Source of the DNA: Oscillospiraceae bacterium
GTDB taxonomy: Bacteria > Bacillota_A > Clostridia > Oscillospirales > Oscillospiraceae
NCBI GenBank assembly: GCA_015068055.1
Contig: SVLG01000046.1
Location: 1-17,241 of the forward strand
Reading direction: 5' to 3'
Length of the DNA stretch: 17,241 nucleotides
In this document: positions 1 through 6,838 of the stretch, one piece after another
Layout: every line of letters begins with the position of its first letter
How positions within the stretch are numbered: position 1 is the first letter of the stretch
Position numbers and translations under genes: made by a program
Notes under the pieces: generated by a model
The model's database searches: none
The model's input: the letters and a program-made list of their open reading frames with translations, nothing else
Told to the model about the DNA's origin: nothing

Positions 1-1
1 G

Positions 2-715
2 CTGGTGATCACCGGCATCGAGATCGCCTCCTACGGCAAGGACCTTCCTGGGAAGCCCACGCTGGTGGATGCCTGCGAGGCCATGTACGCCGCGGCTCCG
101 TCGCTGCGGCTCCATCTGGGCAGTCTCGAACCCCGCTGTCTTACGGAGGAGGCCGTGGCGCGGCTGCAAAAGCTCAATATCTGCCCGCATTTCCATCTCT
201 CCCTCCAGTCCGGCTGCGACGCAACGTTGAAGCGTATGAACCGCAAGTACGACACGGCTCTGTTCTATGATGTGGTGGAGCGACTGCGCCGTTCCTTCCC
301 CGGCTGCGCCATCACCACCGACCTGATCTGCGGTTTCCCCGGGGAGACGGAGGAGGAGTTTGCCGAGACGCTGGCCTTTATCCGCCGCTGCGACTTTGCC
401 GCCATGCATGTATTCCCTTATTCCGTCCGCCCCGGCACTCCGGCAGCGAAAATGGAACAGCTGCCACAGAAGGTAAAGACCGGGCGGGCCGCCCGGGCCA
501 TCGCCGCGGCGGAGGAGATGGAGCTTGCCTATCTTGCCGCCCAGCAGGGCCGCACCCTGTCCGTAATCTTTGAAACGGAAAAGGACGGCGTCAGCCGGGG
601 CCACAGCGAAAACTATGTGGAGGTCTGCGTGACGGGAACCGGGCTCCGCGGCCTTGTCAGAAACGTGAAAATCACCGGACTCGACGGCAAAATGCTTGTG
701 GGGTCTGTACTTTGA
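2..715 (+). CDS. mtaB: tRNA t6A37 methylthiotransferase MtaB, C-terminal part
   Basis: This is the C-terminal 237 or so residues of a radical-SAM methylthiotransferase. MtaB converts N6-threonylcarbamoyladenosine-37 of tRNA to its 2-methylthio form, using S-adenosylmethionine and two iron-sulfur clusters. The reading frame is open to the left edge, so the N-terminal domain and the radical-SAM CxxxCxxC cysteines lie outside the window. What is visible is the second half of the radical-SAM barrel, with the family motifs LQSGCDATLKRMNR and LICGFPGETEEEF, then HVFPYSVRPGTPA, followed by a TRAM-like RNA-binding tail of about 60 residues ending in LVRNVKITGLDGKMLVG. These motifs fit MtaB (YqeV) better than MiaB, although RimO and MiaB are relatives. 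The GTG at 5 is an internal codon, not a start. The stop codon overlaps the -35 box of the next operon. Confidence 0.9.
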   Translation: MVITGIEIASYGKDLPGKPTLVDACEAMYAAAPSLRLHLGSLEPRCLTEEAVARLQKLNICPHFHLSLQSGCDATLKRMNRKYDTALFYDVVERLRRSFPGCAITTDLICGFPGETEEEFAETLAFIRRCDFAAMHVFPYSVRPGTPAAKMEQLPQKVKTGRAARAIAAAEEMELAYLAAQQGRTLSVIFETEKDGVSRGHSENYVEVCVTGTGLRGLVRNVKITGLDGKMLVGSVL

Positions 716-740
716 AATTTTATTCAAAACGGCGTATACT
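712..740 (+). promoter_or_regulatory. Sigma-A-type promoter of the serC operon
   Basis: TTGAAA (712-717), a 17-base spacer and TATACT (735-740) match the housekeeping consensus well. The -35 box overlaps the mtaB stop codon. Transcription would start near 747, leaving a leader of about 50 bases before serC. Confidence 0.7.
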
Positions 741-748
741 TGCATTTT

Positions 749-770
749 AAGAACACGGGTTTGTGTTCTT
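749..770 (+). promoter_or_regulatory. Leader stem-loop upstream of serC
   Basis: AAGAACAC (749-756) and GTGTTCTT (763-770) form a perfect 8-bp inverted repeat around the loop GGGTTT. It would sit at the very 5' end of the serC transcript. No T-run follows, so it is not a simple terminator. It could be a 5' stabilising hairpin or, as DNA, an operator just downstream of the -10 box. Confidence 0.5.
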
Positions 771-796
771 CATATACTAACAGGAGGTCAAAAACA

Positions 797-1882
797 ATGA
801 ATCGCGAAACGACGTACAACTTCTCCGCCGGCCCGTCCGTTCTTCCCACCCAGGTGCTGCAGCGTGCTTCTTCCGAGCTGCTCAACTACAGCGGCAGCGG
901 TATGTCTGTGATGGAGATGAGTCATCGAAGTAGTGAGTTCATGGAGATCTTCTCATCCACCAAGTGTAAACTGAAAGAGGCGCTTTCCGTGCCCGACACC
1001 CATGAAATCCTCTTTCTGCAGGGCGGTGCCTCCATGCAGTTTTCTGCCATCCCTCTGAACCTCAGTAAGGAAGGGGACACGGTGGACTATGCCGTCACCG
1101 GCAACTTTGCCAGCATCGCCGCCAAGGAGGCCGGACGCTACTGCAGGGTGAATGTGGCGGCCTCCAGCGCGGATAAGAATTACAGCTACATCCCCGCGCA
1201 AAGTGAGCTGAAGCTCTCGGAGGACGCGGCCTATTTCTACTACTGCTCCAACAACACCATCTTCGGCACGGCCTGGAACTACGTTCCGGAGACGAAGGCC
1301 CCCATCTGCTGCGATATGTCCTCGGAAATTCTCAGCAAGAGCGTGGATGTGAGCCGCTACGGCCTCATTTTTGCCGGTGCCCAGAAGAATATGGCCCCCG
1401 CCGGCCTCACCGTGGTCATCGTGGATAAGAGCCTTCTGGGCCGTGAGCGTCCCTACACCCCCATGATGCTGGGCTACAAGCTTATGGCGGAGAAGGACTC
1501 CATGTACAACACTCCTCCCTGCTATAATATCTATCTGCTGGGTCTGGTGCTGGACTGGCTCAAAGAGCAGGGCGGCGTTGCCGGTATGGAGCGCATCAAG
1601 CATGAAAAGGCGATGCTGCTCTATGACTATCTCCGCGAGAGCCGTCTCTTTGTGCCCTGCGCCGAGGAAGGCAGCCGCAGCGATATGAATGTTACCTTCC
1701 GCACCGGCGACGACGCGCTGGACGCGGAGTTCGTGAAGTTTGCCAAGAGCCGGGGCCTTCTGAATCTCAAGGGCCACCGGATCGCCGGCGGTATGCGTGC
1801 CTCCATTTACAATGCCATGCCCATGGAGGGCGTAAAAGCGCTGGTGGAAACCATGAAAGAATTTGAGGTGCAGCATGTTTAA
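797..1882 (+). CDS. serC: Phosphoserine aminotransferase SerC
   Basis: SerC is a cytoplasmic PLP enzyme that transfers the amino group of glutamate to 3-phosphohydroxypyruvate, the second step of serine synthesis from glycolysis. The 361-residue length is normal for the family. The N-terminus YNFSAGPSVLP and the segments MSVMEMSHRSSEF (substrate loop) and FLQGGASMQF (cofactor-phosphate binding) are classic class V aminotransferase/SerC features. Lys197 in AGAQKNMAPAG is the expected Schiff-base lysine. The start at 797 was chosen because AGGAGG (782-787) lies about 9 bases upstream; the longer frame from 740 would cover the leader hairpin and has no ribosome-binding site. The last 8 bases overlap the start of serA, which indicates an operon with translational coupling. 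Confidence 0.97.
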   Translation: MNRETTYNFSAGPSVLPTQVLQRASSELLNYSGSGMSVMEMSHRSSEFMEIFSSTKCKLKEALSVPDTHEILFLQGGASMQFSAIPLNLSKEGDTVDYAVTGNFASIAAKEAGRYCRVNVAASSADKNYSYIPAQSELKLSEDAAYFYYCSNNTIFGTAWNYVPETKAPICCDMSSEILSKSVDVSRYGLIFAGAQKNMAPAGLTVVIVDKSLLGRERPYTPMMLGYKLMAEKDSMYNTPPCYNIYLLGLVLDWLKEQGGVAGMERIKHEKAMLLYDYLRESRLFVPCAEEGSRSDMNVTFRTGDDALDAEFVKFAKSRGLLNLKGHRIAGGMRASIYNAMPMEGVKALVETMKEFEVQHV

Positions 1883-3038
1883 AATAAAGACCATGAACGC
1901 CATTGCGGAGACGGGCCTGAACTATCTGAACGAGCGCGGCTGCGAGGTCGGCGCCGCTGTGGAGGCTCCCGAAGCCCTGCTGATCCGCTCGGCCAACATC
2001 CACGAGATGAGCTTCAATCCCGAGCTGCTCTGCATTGCCAGAGCCGGTGCCGGCGTCAACAACATCCCCACCGCCCGCTGCGCCGAGGAGGGTATCGTTG
2101 TCTTCAACACCCCCGGCGCCAATGCCGACTCCGTGAAGGAGATGGCCATCTGTGCGCTGCTGCTGGCCAGCCGTGATGTGCTGGGCGGCCTGGACTGGGT
2201 GCGCAGCATTGCCCACGAGGGGGATAAGATCCCCGCTATGGTGGAAAAGGGCAAGAACAGCTTCATCGGTCCGGAGATCTCCGGCAAGTCTCTGGGTGTC
2301 ATCGGTCTGGGCGCTGTGGGCGCCCGTGTGGCCAACGCTGCGCTGCGGCTGGATATGGAAGTTTACGGCTACGACCCCTACTTAAGCGTGGACGCTGCCT
2401 GGAGCCTTTCCAGCAAGGTGCAGCACGTGACGGACATTGATACGATCTTCCGCACCTGCGACTACATCACCGTCCATGTGCCCTACCTGCCTTCCACGCA
2501 TCACACCATCAACGCCGCCGCCCTCTCCAAGATGAAGCAGGGGGTGCGCATCATCAATCTGGCCCGGGGTGAGCTGGTGGATGACGAGGCTATGATCGCC
2601 GCGCTGGACAGCGGCAAGGTGGCCCGCTACGTCACCGACTTCCCCAATGCCCGTCTGGCCGGTATTCCCAATGTGGTGGCCCTGCCCCACCTCTCTGCTT
2701 CTACCCCCGAGGCCGAGGAGAAGTGTGCCCTCATGGGCGCCAAGGAGATCTATGACTACCTCCTCAACGGCAACATTGCCAACAGCGTGAACCTGCCCAA
2801 CGCGGCTCTGGATCGTCTGGGCGAGAGCCGTCTCTGCATCCTCCACAAGAACCAGCCCAAGATGCTCAACCAGTTCCTGGAGATCATCGCCGAGGACAAC
2901 ATTAACGTGGATCACATGATGAACAAGGCCCGGGGCGAGTATGCCTACACCATCTTCGACACCACCACGAAGCTGCCGGACGATATCTGCGAGCGCGTGG
3001 CGAAGATTGAGGGTGTCAACCGTATCCGGCTTCTCTGA
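1875..3038 (+). CDS. serA: D-3-phosphoglycerate dehydrogenase SerA, short clostridial form
   Basis: SerA oxidises 3-phosphoglycerate to 3-phosphohydroxypyruvate, the committed step of serine synthesis, and supplies the substrate of SerC next door. The 387-residue protein has a split substrate domain, an NAD-binding Rossmann domain with GLGAVG at 144-149 and an NAD-selective Asp167, catalytic Arg231 (NLARGELVDD) and His272 (LPHLSAST), and a C-terminal ACT domain from about 318 to 387 that usually senses serine or a related amino acid. The middle regulatory domain of long SerA proteins is absent. The usual DVFxxEP segment holding the catalytic Glu reads TDFPNARLAG here, as I recall for clostridial relatives. 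The start at 1875 is preceded by GAGGTG and overlaps the end of serC; starting at 1863 would only lengthen the overlap. Confidence 0.95.
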   Translation: MFKIKTMNAIAETGLNYLNERGCEVGAAVEAPEALLIRSANIHEMSFNPELLCIARAGAGVNNIPTARCAEEGIVVFNTPGANADSVKEMAICALLLASRDVLGGLDWVRSIAHEGDKIPAMVEKGKNSFIGPEISGKSLGVIGLGAVGARVANAALRLDMEVYGYDPYLSVDAAWSLSSKVQHVTDIDTIFRTCDYITVHVPYLPSTHHTINAAALSKMKQGVRIINLARGELVDDEAMIAALDSGKVARYVTDFPNARLAGIPNVVALPHLSASTPEAEEKCALMGAKEIYDYLLNGNIANSVNLPNAALDRLGESRLCILHKNQPKMLNQFLEIIAEDNINVDHMMNKARGEYAYTIFDTTTKLPDDICERVAKIEGVNRIRLL

Positions 3039-3041
3039 AAT

Positions 3042-3605
3042 ATGAATCCGAGAGCTTTGATCGCCGCTCTCGCCGTAGCCGAGCGGCTCAAGGACACCAC
3101 CCGCCACTGCTATACCTCCGGCGGCCGTCATGAGAGCGTGGCCGAGCACAGCTGGATGATGTGCCTCATGGCCTTTCTTTTGAAGGATGAGTTCCCGGAG
3201 GCGGACATGGCGAAGGTCATGGAGATGTGCGTCATCCATGATCTGGGCGAGTGCTTCACCGGGGACATACCCGCCTTTGATAAGAATGCCGCCCATGAGG
3301 CGCGGGAGGAGGAACTGCTGGCCCGGTGGGTGGACTCTCTGCCGGAGGCGGAGGGGAGCCGTATGCGTGCGCTCTACGCCGAGATGGCGGAGCGGAGTAC
3401 AGCAGAGGCCAGAGTGTACAAGGCCATCGACGCGCTGGAGGCGGTGCTGCAGCACAATCTCTCCGATCTCAGTACATGGATACCCCATGAGTATGACCTC
3501 AACCTTCGTTATGGAGAGGACAAGGTGGCCTTTTCGGAGTATCTGACGGCCCTTCGCGCTGAGATCCGGAAGGACACGGAGGAAAAGATAGGGCAAGGAC
3601 TGTAA
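3042..3605 (+). CDS. HD-domain phosphohydrolase (YfbR/HDDC2-like)
   Basis: This 187-residue cytoplasmic protein is a metal-dependent HD phosphohydrolase. The metal-binding set is visible: His36 (VAEHSW), His66-Asp67 (VIHDLGE), Glu70, Asp75 (TGDIPA) and Asp130 (KAIDALEA). Relatives such as E. coli YfbR and eukaryotic HDDC2/YGK1 hydrolyse deoxynucleoside 5'-monophosphates. It starts 3 bases after the serA stop, so it is almost certainly translated from the serC-serA message. No phosphoserine phosphatase gene is in this window, so a role as an alternative phosphatase for the third serine-synthesis step is conceivable, but this is only inference from position. The family is a confident call; the substrate is unknown. 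A strong terminator directly follows. Confidence 0.85.
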   Translation: MNPRALIAALAVAERLKDTTRHCYTSGGRHESVAEHSWMMCLMAFLLKDEFPEADMAKVMEMCVIHDLGECFTGDIPAFDKNAAHEAREEELLARWVDSLPEAEGSRMRALYAEMAERSTAEARVYKAIDALEAVLQHNLSDLSTWIPHEYDLNLRYGEDKVAFSEYLTALRAEIRKDTEEKIGQGL

Positions 3606-3637
3606 AAAAAGCAGCAGCCGAAAGGCTGCTGCTTTTT
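3604..3637. terminator. Bidirectional intrinsic terminator
   Basis: GCAGCAGCC (3611-3619), tetraloop GAAA and GGCTGCTGC (3624-3632) form a 9-bp GC-rich stem. It is flanked by an A-run on the left and a T-run on the right, so it works for the serC operon on the plus strand and for the kinase gene on the minus strand, whose stop codon starts in the T-run. Confidence 0.9.
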
Positions 3638-4692
3638 CAGTCTCTGTATCGCTTGTCGTAGCATTCCCGGCCCAACACGGTGGAAAGCTCTGTAAGGATG
3701 AGCCCCGGTCCTCGGGGAAACTCATCGGCATCCCGGAAACTGAGATTTCGGCTGGCGGGCAGCATGACGCGGACTCTGGTACCCTTGCCGCTGCGGCTTT
3801 CCACCAGCATGGTGCCGCCGTGGGCGCGGACGATGCCCTGCGAGACATAGAGTCCCAAACCGGCGCCATCCCCGCTCAGAAGGTTTTCTTCCCGGACGGA
3901 AAAGAGGGCGCTCAGCTCACTTTCGCTGATGCCGCTGCCGTTGTCGTCCACAGAGAGGATAACCTGTTCGCCCCGGTGACTGAGACTCACGCAGATCTCC
4001 CCGCCTTCGGCTGTGTGGAGCAGGGCATTGGAGAGGAGGTTCAGCAAAAGCTGTTCCAGCCGCTCCCGATCACCCGCCACCAGAAAACCACTGCCCTTGT
4101 TCTCGAAGCGCAGCTCTACCTGCCGATCCCGCGTGAAAAAGCGCACGGAGTCCAGAAGCCGGCGGCAGAGGGCGCCGAACTCCAGTGTCTGGCGCTGTAT
4201 GCTCAGTTCACCCGCCAGCAGCGTGTTGGTGTCCGACAGGTTCCGGGTGAGACGCAGAAGCCGATAGTAATTGTGCTGCAGGATGGCGGCATAGGTGCCG
4301 ATCTTTTCATCGTCGCAGGTGCGGCCCAGCATCAGCTCTGCGGCCATATGCAGGTTATAGGCCGTGGTACGCAGCTCACTGAGGGCTGCCGGAGGCATCA
4401 CGCTGCGGCTGCGCTCCAGCCGCGGCATCGTAAGCAGCAGCGCCTCGCCCCGCTGCACACAGCTGACGGAGATGGGGCCATCGTCCCCCGGGAGGGTGCA
4501 TACCCAGCTGTCGCCTTCCCCGTCGAAAATCAGGGAGGGGAGCCACTTATCGGCTGCCTGCCCCACACAGTCAGGGAAACGTTCCAGTGCGGCGGTGTTG
4601 GCGTATATGATTTTGCTGCTGTGGACGCAGAGTACCGCATCCCGGCTCAGCGCGAAAAGCGCAGTCAGCTCCTTGAGTTCATGTTGATCCAT
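3637..4692 (-). CDS. PAS-like sensor kinase homologue lacking the phosphoacceptor histidine
   Basis: This 351-residue protein resembles a cytoplasmic sensor histidine kinase and has no membrane segment. Residues 1-95 look like a small PAS-type sensor (SRDAVLCVHSSKIIYANTAALERF). Residues 98-160 align with the dimerisation/HisKA helices: LSELRTTAYNLHMAAELML lines up with SHELRTPL..., but the phosphoacceptor position is Ser105 (AGT at 4380-4378). The ATPase domain, about 205-315, is intact: N box NLLSNALLHT (218-227), G1 DDNGSGI (249-255) and G2 GDGAGLGLYVS (274-284). It may therefore bind ATP without canonical autophosphorylation, or act on or with another protein. A 35-residue tail follows. 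No response-regulator gene is adjacent. It is divergent from gapA and shares a promoter dyad with it. The ribosome-binding site is weak (GTGGGGT, distant). Confidence 0.8.
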   Translation of the reverse strand: MDQHELKELTALFALSRDAVLCVHSSKIIYANTAALERFPDCVGQAADKWLPSLIFDGEGDSWVCTLPGDDGPISVSCVQRGEALLLTMPRLERSRSVMPPAALSELRTTAYNLHMAAELMLGRTCDDEKIGTYAAILQHNYYRLLRLTRNLSDTNTLLAGELSIQRQTLEFGALCRRLLDSVRFFTRDRQVELRFENKGSGFLVAGDRERLEQLLLNLLSNALLHTAEGGEICVSLSHRGEQVILSVDDNGSGISESELSALFSVREENLLSGDGAGLGLYVSQGIVRAHGGTMLVESRSGKGTRVRVMLPASRNLSFRDADEFPRGPGLILTELSTVLGRECYDKRYRD

Positions 4693-4735
4693 ACAGGCAG
4701 TTTACCCCACTTGCTGCATACTGTTTCTTTTCTCA

Positions 4736-4764
4736 ATCATAACAAATATTGGATGTATCTACAA
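4736..4764 (-). promoter_or_regulatory. Promoter of the kinase-like gene
   Basis: On the minus strand, TTGTAG (4764-4759), a 17-base spacer and TATGAT (4741-4736) form a good housekeeping promoter. The -35 box lies in a TGTA-GA-TACA dyad (4763-4754 on this strand) that closely matches the one at the gapA -35 box. Confidence 0.65.
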
Positions 4765-4850
4765 GTACACCTGAAACATTTTTTATGGTAAAATGGGATA
4801 AACTGCTCAAAAAAAGATAAAATATCGCAGGATCTTTGATAAAAAAGGTC

Positions 4851-4879
4851 TTGTATATACAAATGAAATGTTGTAGAAT
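4851..4879 (+). promoter_or_regulatory. gapA promoter with palindromic -35 element
   Basis: TTGTAT (4851-4856), a 17-base spacer and TAGAAT (4874-4879) form the promoter. The -35 box is the left half of the perfect 12-bp palindrome TTGTATATACAA (4851-4862). A third related element, TTGTAGAATACA (4871-4882), covers the -10 box. The upstream region is rich in A-tracts (near 4810-4820 and 4840-4846), which may act as an UP element. The leader is about 35 bases with GGAGG at 4907-4911. Confidence 0.7.
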
Positions 4880-4919
4880 ACACGCTGATAAGAATATCAT
4901 CAAAATGGAGGTATAAACA

Positions 4920-5933
4920 ATGATTAGAGTTGGTATCAACGGTTTTGGCCGTATCGGCCGTCTGGCTGCCCGCGTTCTGCTGCAGCGTGACGACATCGAT
5001 CTGGTGGCGATCAACGCCCCCGACAAGACCCCCGAGATGGTGGTCTACGCCTTCACCCATGACACCGTCCACGGCCGCTGGAACGGCAAGGTCACTGCTG
5101 AGGCCGGCTGCATCACCTTTGGCGAAGACAAGGTCGCTCTGCTGGACAGCCGCGATCCTTCCAAGCTGAACTGGGGTGAGCTGGGTGCCGATTACGTGCT
5201 CGAGTGCACCGGCAAGTTCCTCTCTCAGGAGGCTGTGCAGCCCCATCTGGATGCCGGCGCCAAGTTCGTTCTCATGAGCGCTCCTGCCAAGGACAAGACG
5301 CCCATGTTCGTCTACGGCGTTAACCATGAGAGCTTCGATCCCGCCCTCTCCACCGCTTCCGCCGCTTCCTGCACCACCAACTGCCTGGCTCCCGTGGCCA
5401 AGGTTCTCAACGACAAGTTCGGCATCATCGAGGGTCTCATGACCACCGTGCACGCTGCCACCGCCACCCAGAACATCGTGGACGACTACTCCAAGAAGAA
5501 CTTCCGTCTGGGCCGCTCCACCTACTGCAACATCATCCCCACTTCCACCGGCGCTGCCAAGGCCGTGGGTAAGGTCATCCCCTCCCTGCAGGGCAAGCTG
5601 ACCGGCACTTCCATGCGTATCCCCGCTGCCGACGCTTCCGTCGTTGACCTGACCGTCCGTCTGGAGAAGGCCTGCACCATGGACGAGATCTGCGCCGCTA
5701 TGAAGGAAGCCAGCGAAGGCGAGATGGCCGGCGTTCTCGGCTACGAGACCGACGCCGTTGTCTCCTCCGACTTCATCGGCACCTCCTACGCCTCCATCTT
5801 CGACGCCACCGCCGGCATCGCCCTGAACGATCACTTCGTCAAGCTGATCGCCTGGTACGACAACGAGATGGGCTTCACCCAGAACATGATCCGTCTCATG
5901 GTCCACTGCGCCCACGCCCGCGGCGACAAGTAA
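4920..5933 (+). CDS. gapA: Glyceraldehyde-3-phosphate dehydrogenase
   Basis: This phosphorylating GAPDH converts glyceraldehyde-3-phosphate, phosphate and NAD(P)+ to 1,3-bisphosphoglycerate in glycolysis or gluconeogenesis. The 337-residue length is standard. The N-terminal Rossmann motif is INGFGRIGR (6-14). Catalytic Cys151 sits in [12 protein letters not shown] and the partner His178 in [27 protein letters not shown] and [11 protein letters not shown] are typical. Oddities: Ala33 occupies the place of the Asp that normally selects NAD+ (INAPDK instead of IND), which is a feature of NADP-using GapB-type enzymes, and [10 protein letters not shown] replaces the common VPTPNVSVVD. The cofactor is therefore uncertain. 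C-rich, strongly biased codons (for example AAG, CTG, ATC) suggest high expression. The start is set by GGAGG 8 bases upstream. A terminator follows, so the gene is probably monocistronic. Confidence 0.95.
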   Translation: MIRVGINGFGRIGRLAARVLLQRDDIDLVAINAPDKTPEMVVYAFTHDTVHGRWNGKVTAEAGCITFGEDKVALLDSRDPSKLNWGELGADYVLECTGKFLSQEAVQPHLDAGAKFVLMSAPAKDKTPMFVYGVNHESFDPALSTASAASCTTNCLAPVAKVLNDKFGIIEGLMTTVHAATATQNIVDDYSKKNFRLGRSTYCNIIPTSTGAAKAVGKVIPSLQGKLTGTSMRIPAADASVVDLTVRLEKACTMDEICAAMKEASEGEMAGVLGYETDAVVSSDFIGTSYASIFDATAGIALNDHFVKLIAWYDNEMGFTQNMIRLMVHCAHARGDK

Positions 5934-5949
5934 TTTATCTCTTAAATGC

Positions 5950-5984
5950 AAAACAGCGCTGTCCGAAAGGACAGCGCTGTTTTT
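5950..5984 (+). terminator. gapA intrinsic terminator
   Basis: A 15-bp stem, AAAACAGCGCTGTCC (5950-5964) with GGACAGCGCTGTTTT (5969-5983), encloses a GAAA loop and ends in a T-run. The CC-GAAA-GG closing is the same as in the terminator at 3611-3632. Confidence 0.92.
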
Positions 5985-6079
5985 GCGCCTTTCGCACCCC
6001 TTCCGTACCCGTTCATAGAATGACCCAGGGAAGCCGTTGGCCTCCCATTCGCAAAGAACGGAGGTGCCAAATTCGTGGC

Positions 6080-6838
6080 ATGATCGTGGAAGTAAACAAA
6101 CTCTCCCTGCGCTATCAGTCGGCGGAGGGGGAGGTGGAGGCCCTGCGGGATGTATCCCTTTCGCTGGAAGAAGGGGAGTTTGTGAGTCTGGTGGGGCCCT
6201 CCGGCTGCGGCAAGTCCACGCTGCTCTCTGCCATTGCGGGGCTTGAAAAGCCCACGGCGGGGACGGTCCTTGTGGCCGGGGAGGCTGTTACGGAACCCTC
6301 CCTGCGCGTAGGCTTCATGCCCCAGAAGGATCAGCTCTTTCCGTGGCGGAGCATCTGGGGCAATGTGACGCTGGGTCTTGAGATACGGGGCATGAATGAC
6401 AAGGGCCATCAGGAATACGTCCGCTCCCTTCTGGAGCAGTACGGTCTTTCGGACTTTGTCCGCAGCCACCCGGCTCAGCTTTCCGGCGGTATGCGCCAGC
6501 GCTGTGCCCTCATCCGCACCCTGGCCACCCGGCCCGATATACTCCTTCTGGATGAACCCTTTTCCGCGCTGGACTACCAGACCCGTCTGGCTGTCTCCGC
6601 CGATATCCAGTCCATTATCCGTCAGCAGGGCAAGACCGCGCTGCTGGTGACCCATGATATAGCCGAAAGTGTCAGTCTCTCCGACCGGATAGTGGTGCTG
6701 ACAAAGCGGCCCGGCCGCGTAAGGACCATCCATACTCTGACGGAGCTGCAGGGGCTCGACCCCATGGAGCGCCGGGGTCACAGGGCCTTTCAGCGGTATT
6801 TCAACAGCATATGGAAGGAGCTGGAACTGGATGGATAG
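6080..6838 (+). CDS. ABC importer ATP-binding protein (SsuB/TauB/NrtD family)
   Basis: This is the cytoplasmic ATPase of a nitrate/sulfonate/taurine-type importer. It shows Walker A GPSGCGKST (39-47), Q-loop MPQKDQLFPWR with Gln82, ABC signature LSGGMRQRCAL (134-144), Walker B ILLLDEPFSALD (154-165) and switch His192 (LLVTHDIAES). The length, 252 residues, is normal. I place the start at the ATG at 6080, where similarity to the family begins. The ribosome-binding site GGAGGT (6060-6065) is 14 bases away, longer than usual; a more upstream ATG at 6020 has no such site. It overlaps the permease gene by 8 bases. The substrate cannot be read from the ATPase. Confidence 0.9.
   Translation: MIVEVNKLSLRYQSAEGEVEALRDVSLSLEEGEFVSLVGPSGCGKSTLLSAIAGLEKPTAGTVLVAGEAVTEPSLRVGFMPQKDQLFPWRSIWGNVTLGLEIRGMNDKGHQEYVRSLLEQYGLSDFVRSHPAQLSGGMRQRCALIRTLATRPDILLLDEPFSALDYQTRLAVSADIQSIIRQQGKTALLVTHDIAESVSLSDRIVVLTKRPGRVRTIHTLTELQGLDPMERRGHRAFQRYFNSIWKELELDG

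Noticed and set aside
953..1903. A 316-codon open frame on the minus strand opposite serC
   Set aside because: Its translation is repetitive in Gly, Ala and His with no domain motif, as expected from the antisense of a GC-rich biased gene; serC on the other strand is certain.
2382..3869. A 495-codon open frame on the minus strand opposite serA and the HD gene
   Set aside because: It crosses two confident genes and a bidirectional terminator and shows no recognisable domain.
4737..5951. A 404-codon open frame opposite gapA
   Set aside because: It is Gly/Val/His-rich antisense of the codon-biased gapA and runs through the divergent promoter region.
5985..6079. A riboswitch upstream of the ABC importer
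   Set aside because: The region is too short and has no TPP, FMN, SAM or guanidine core motif that I can recognise.
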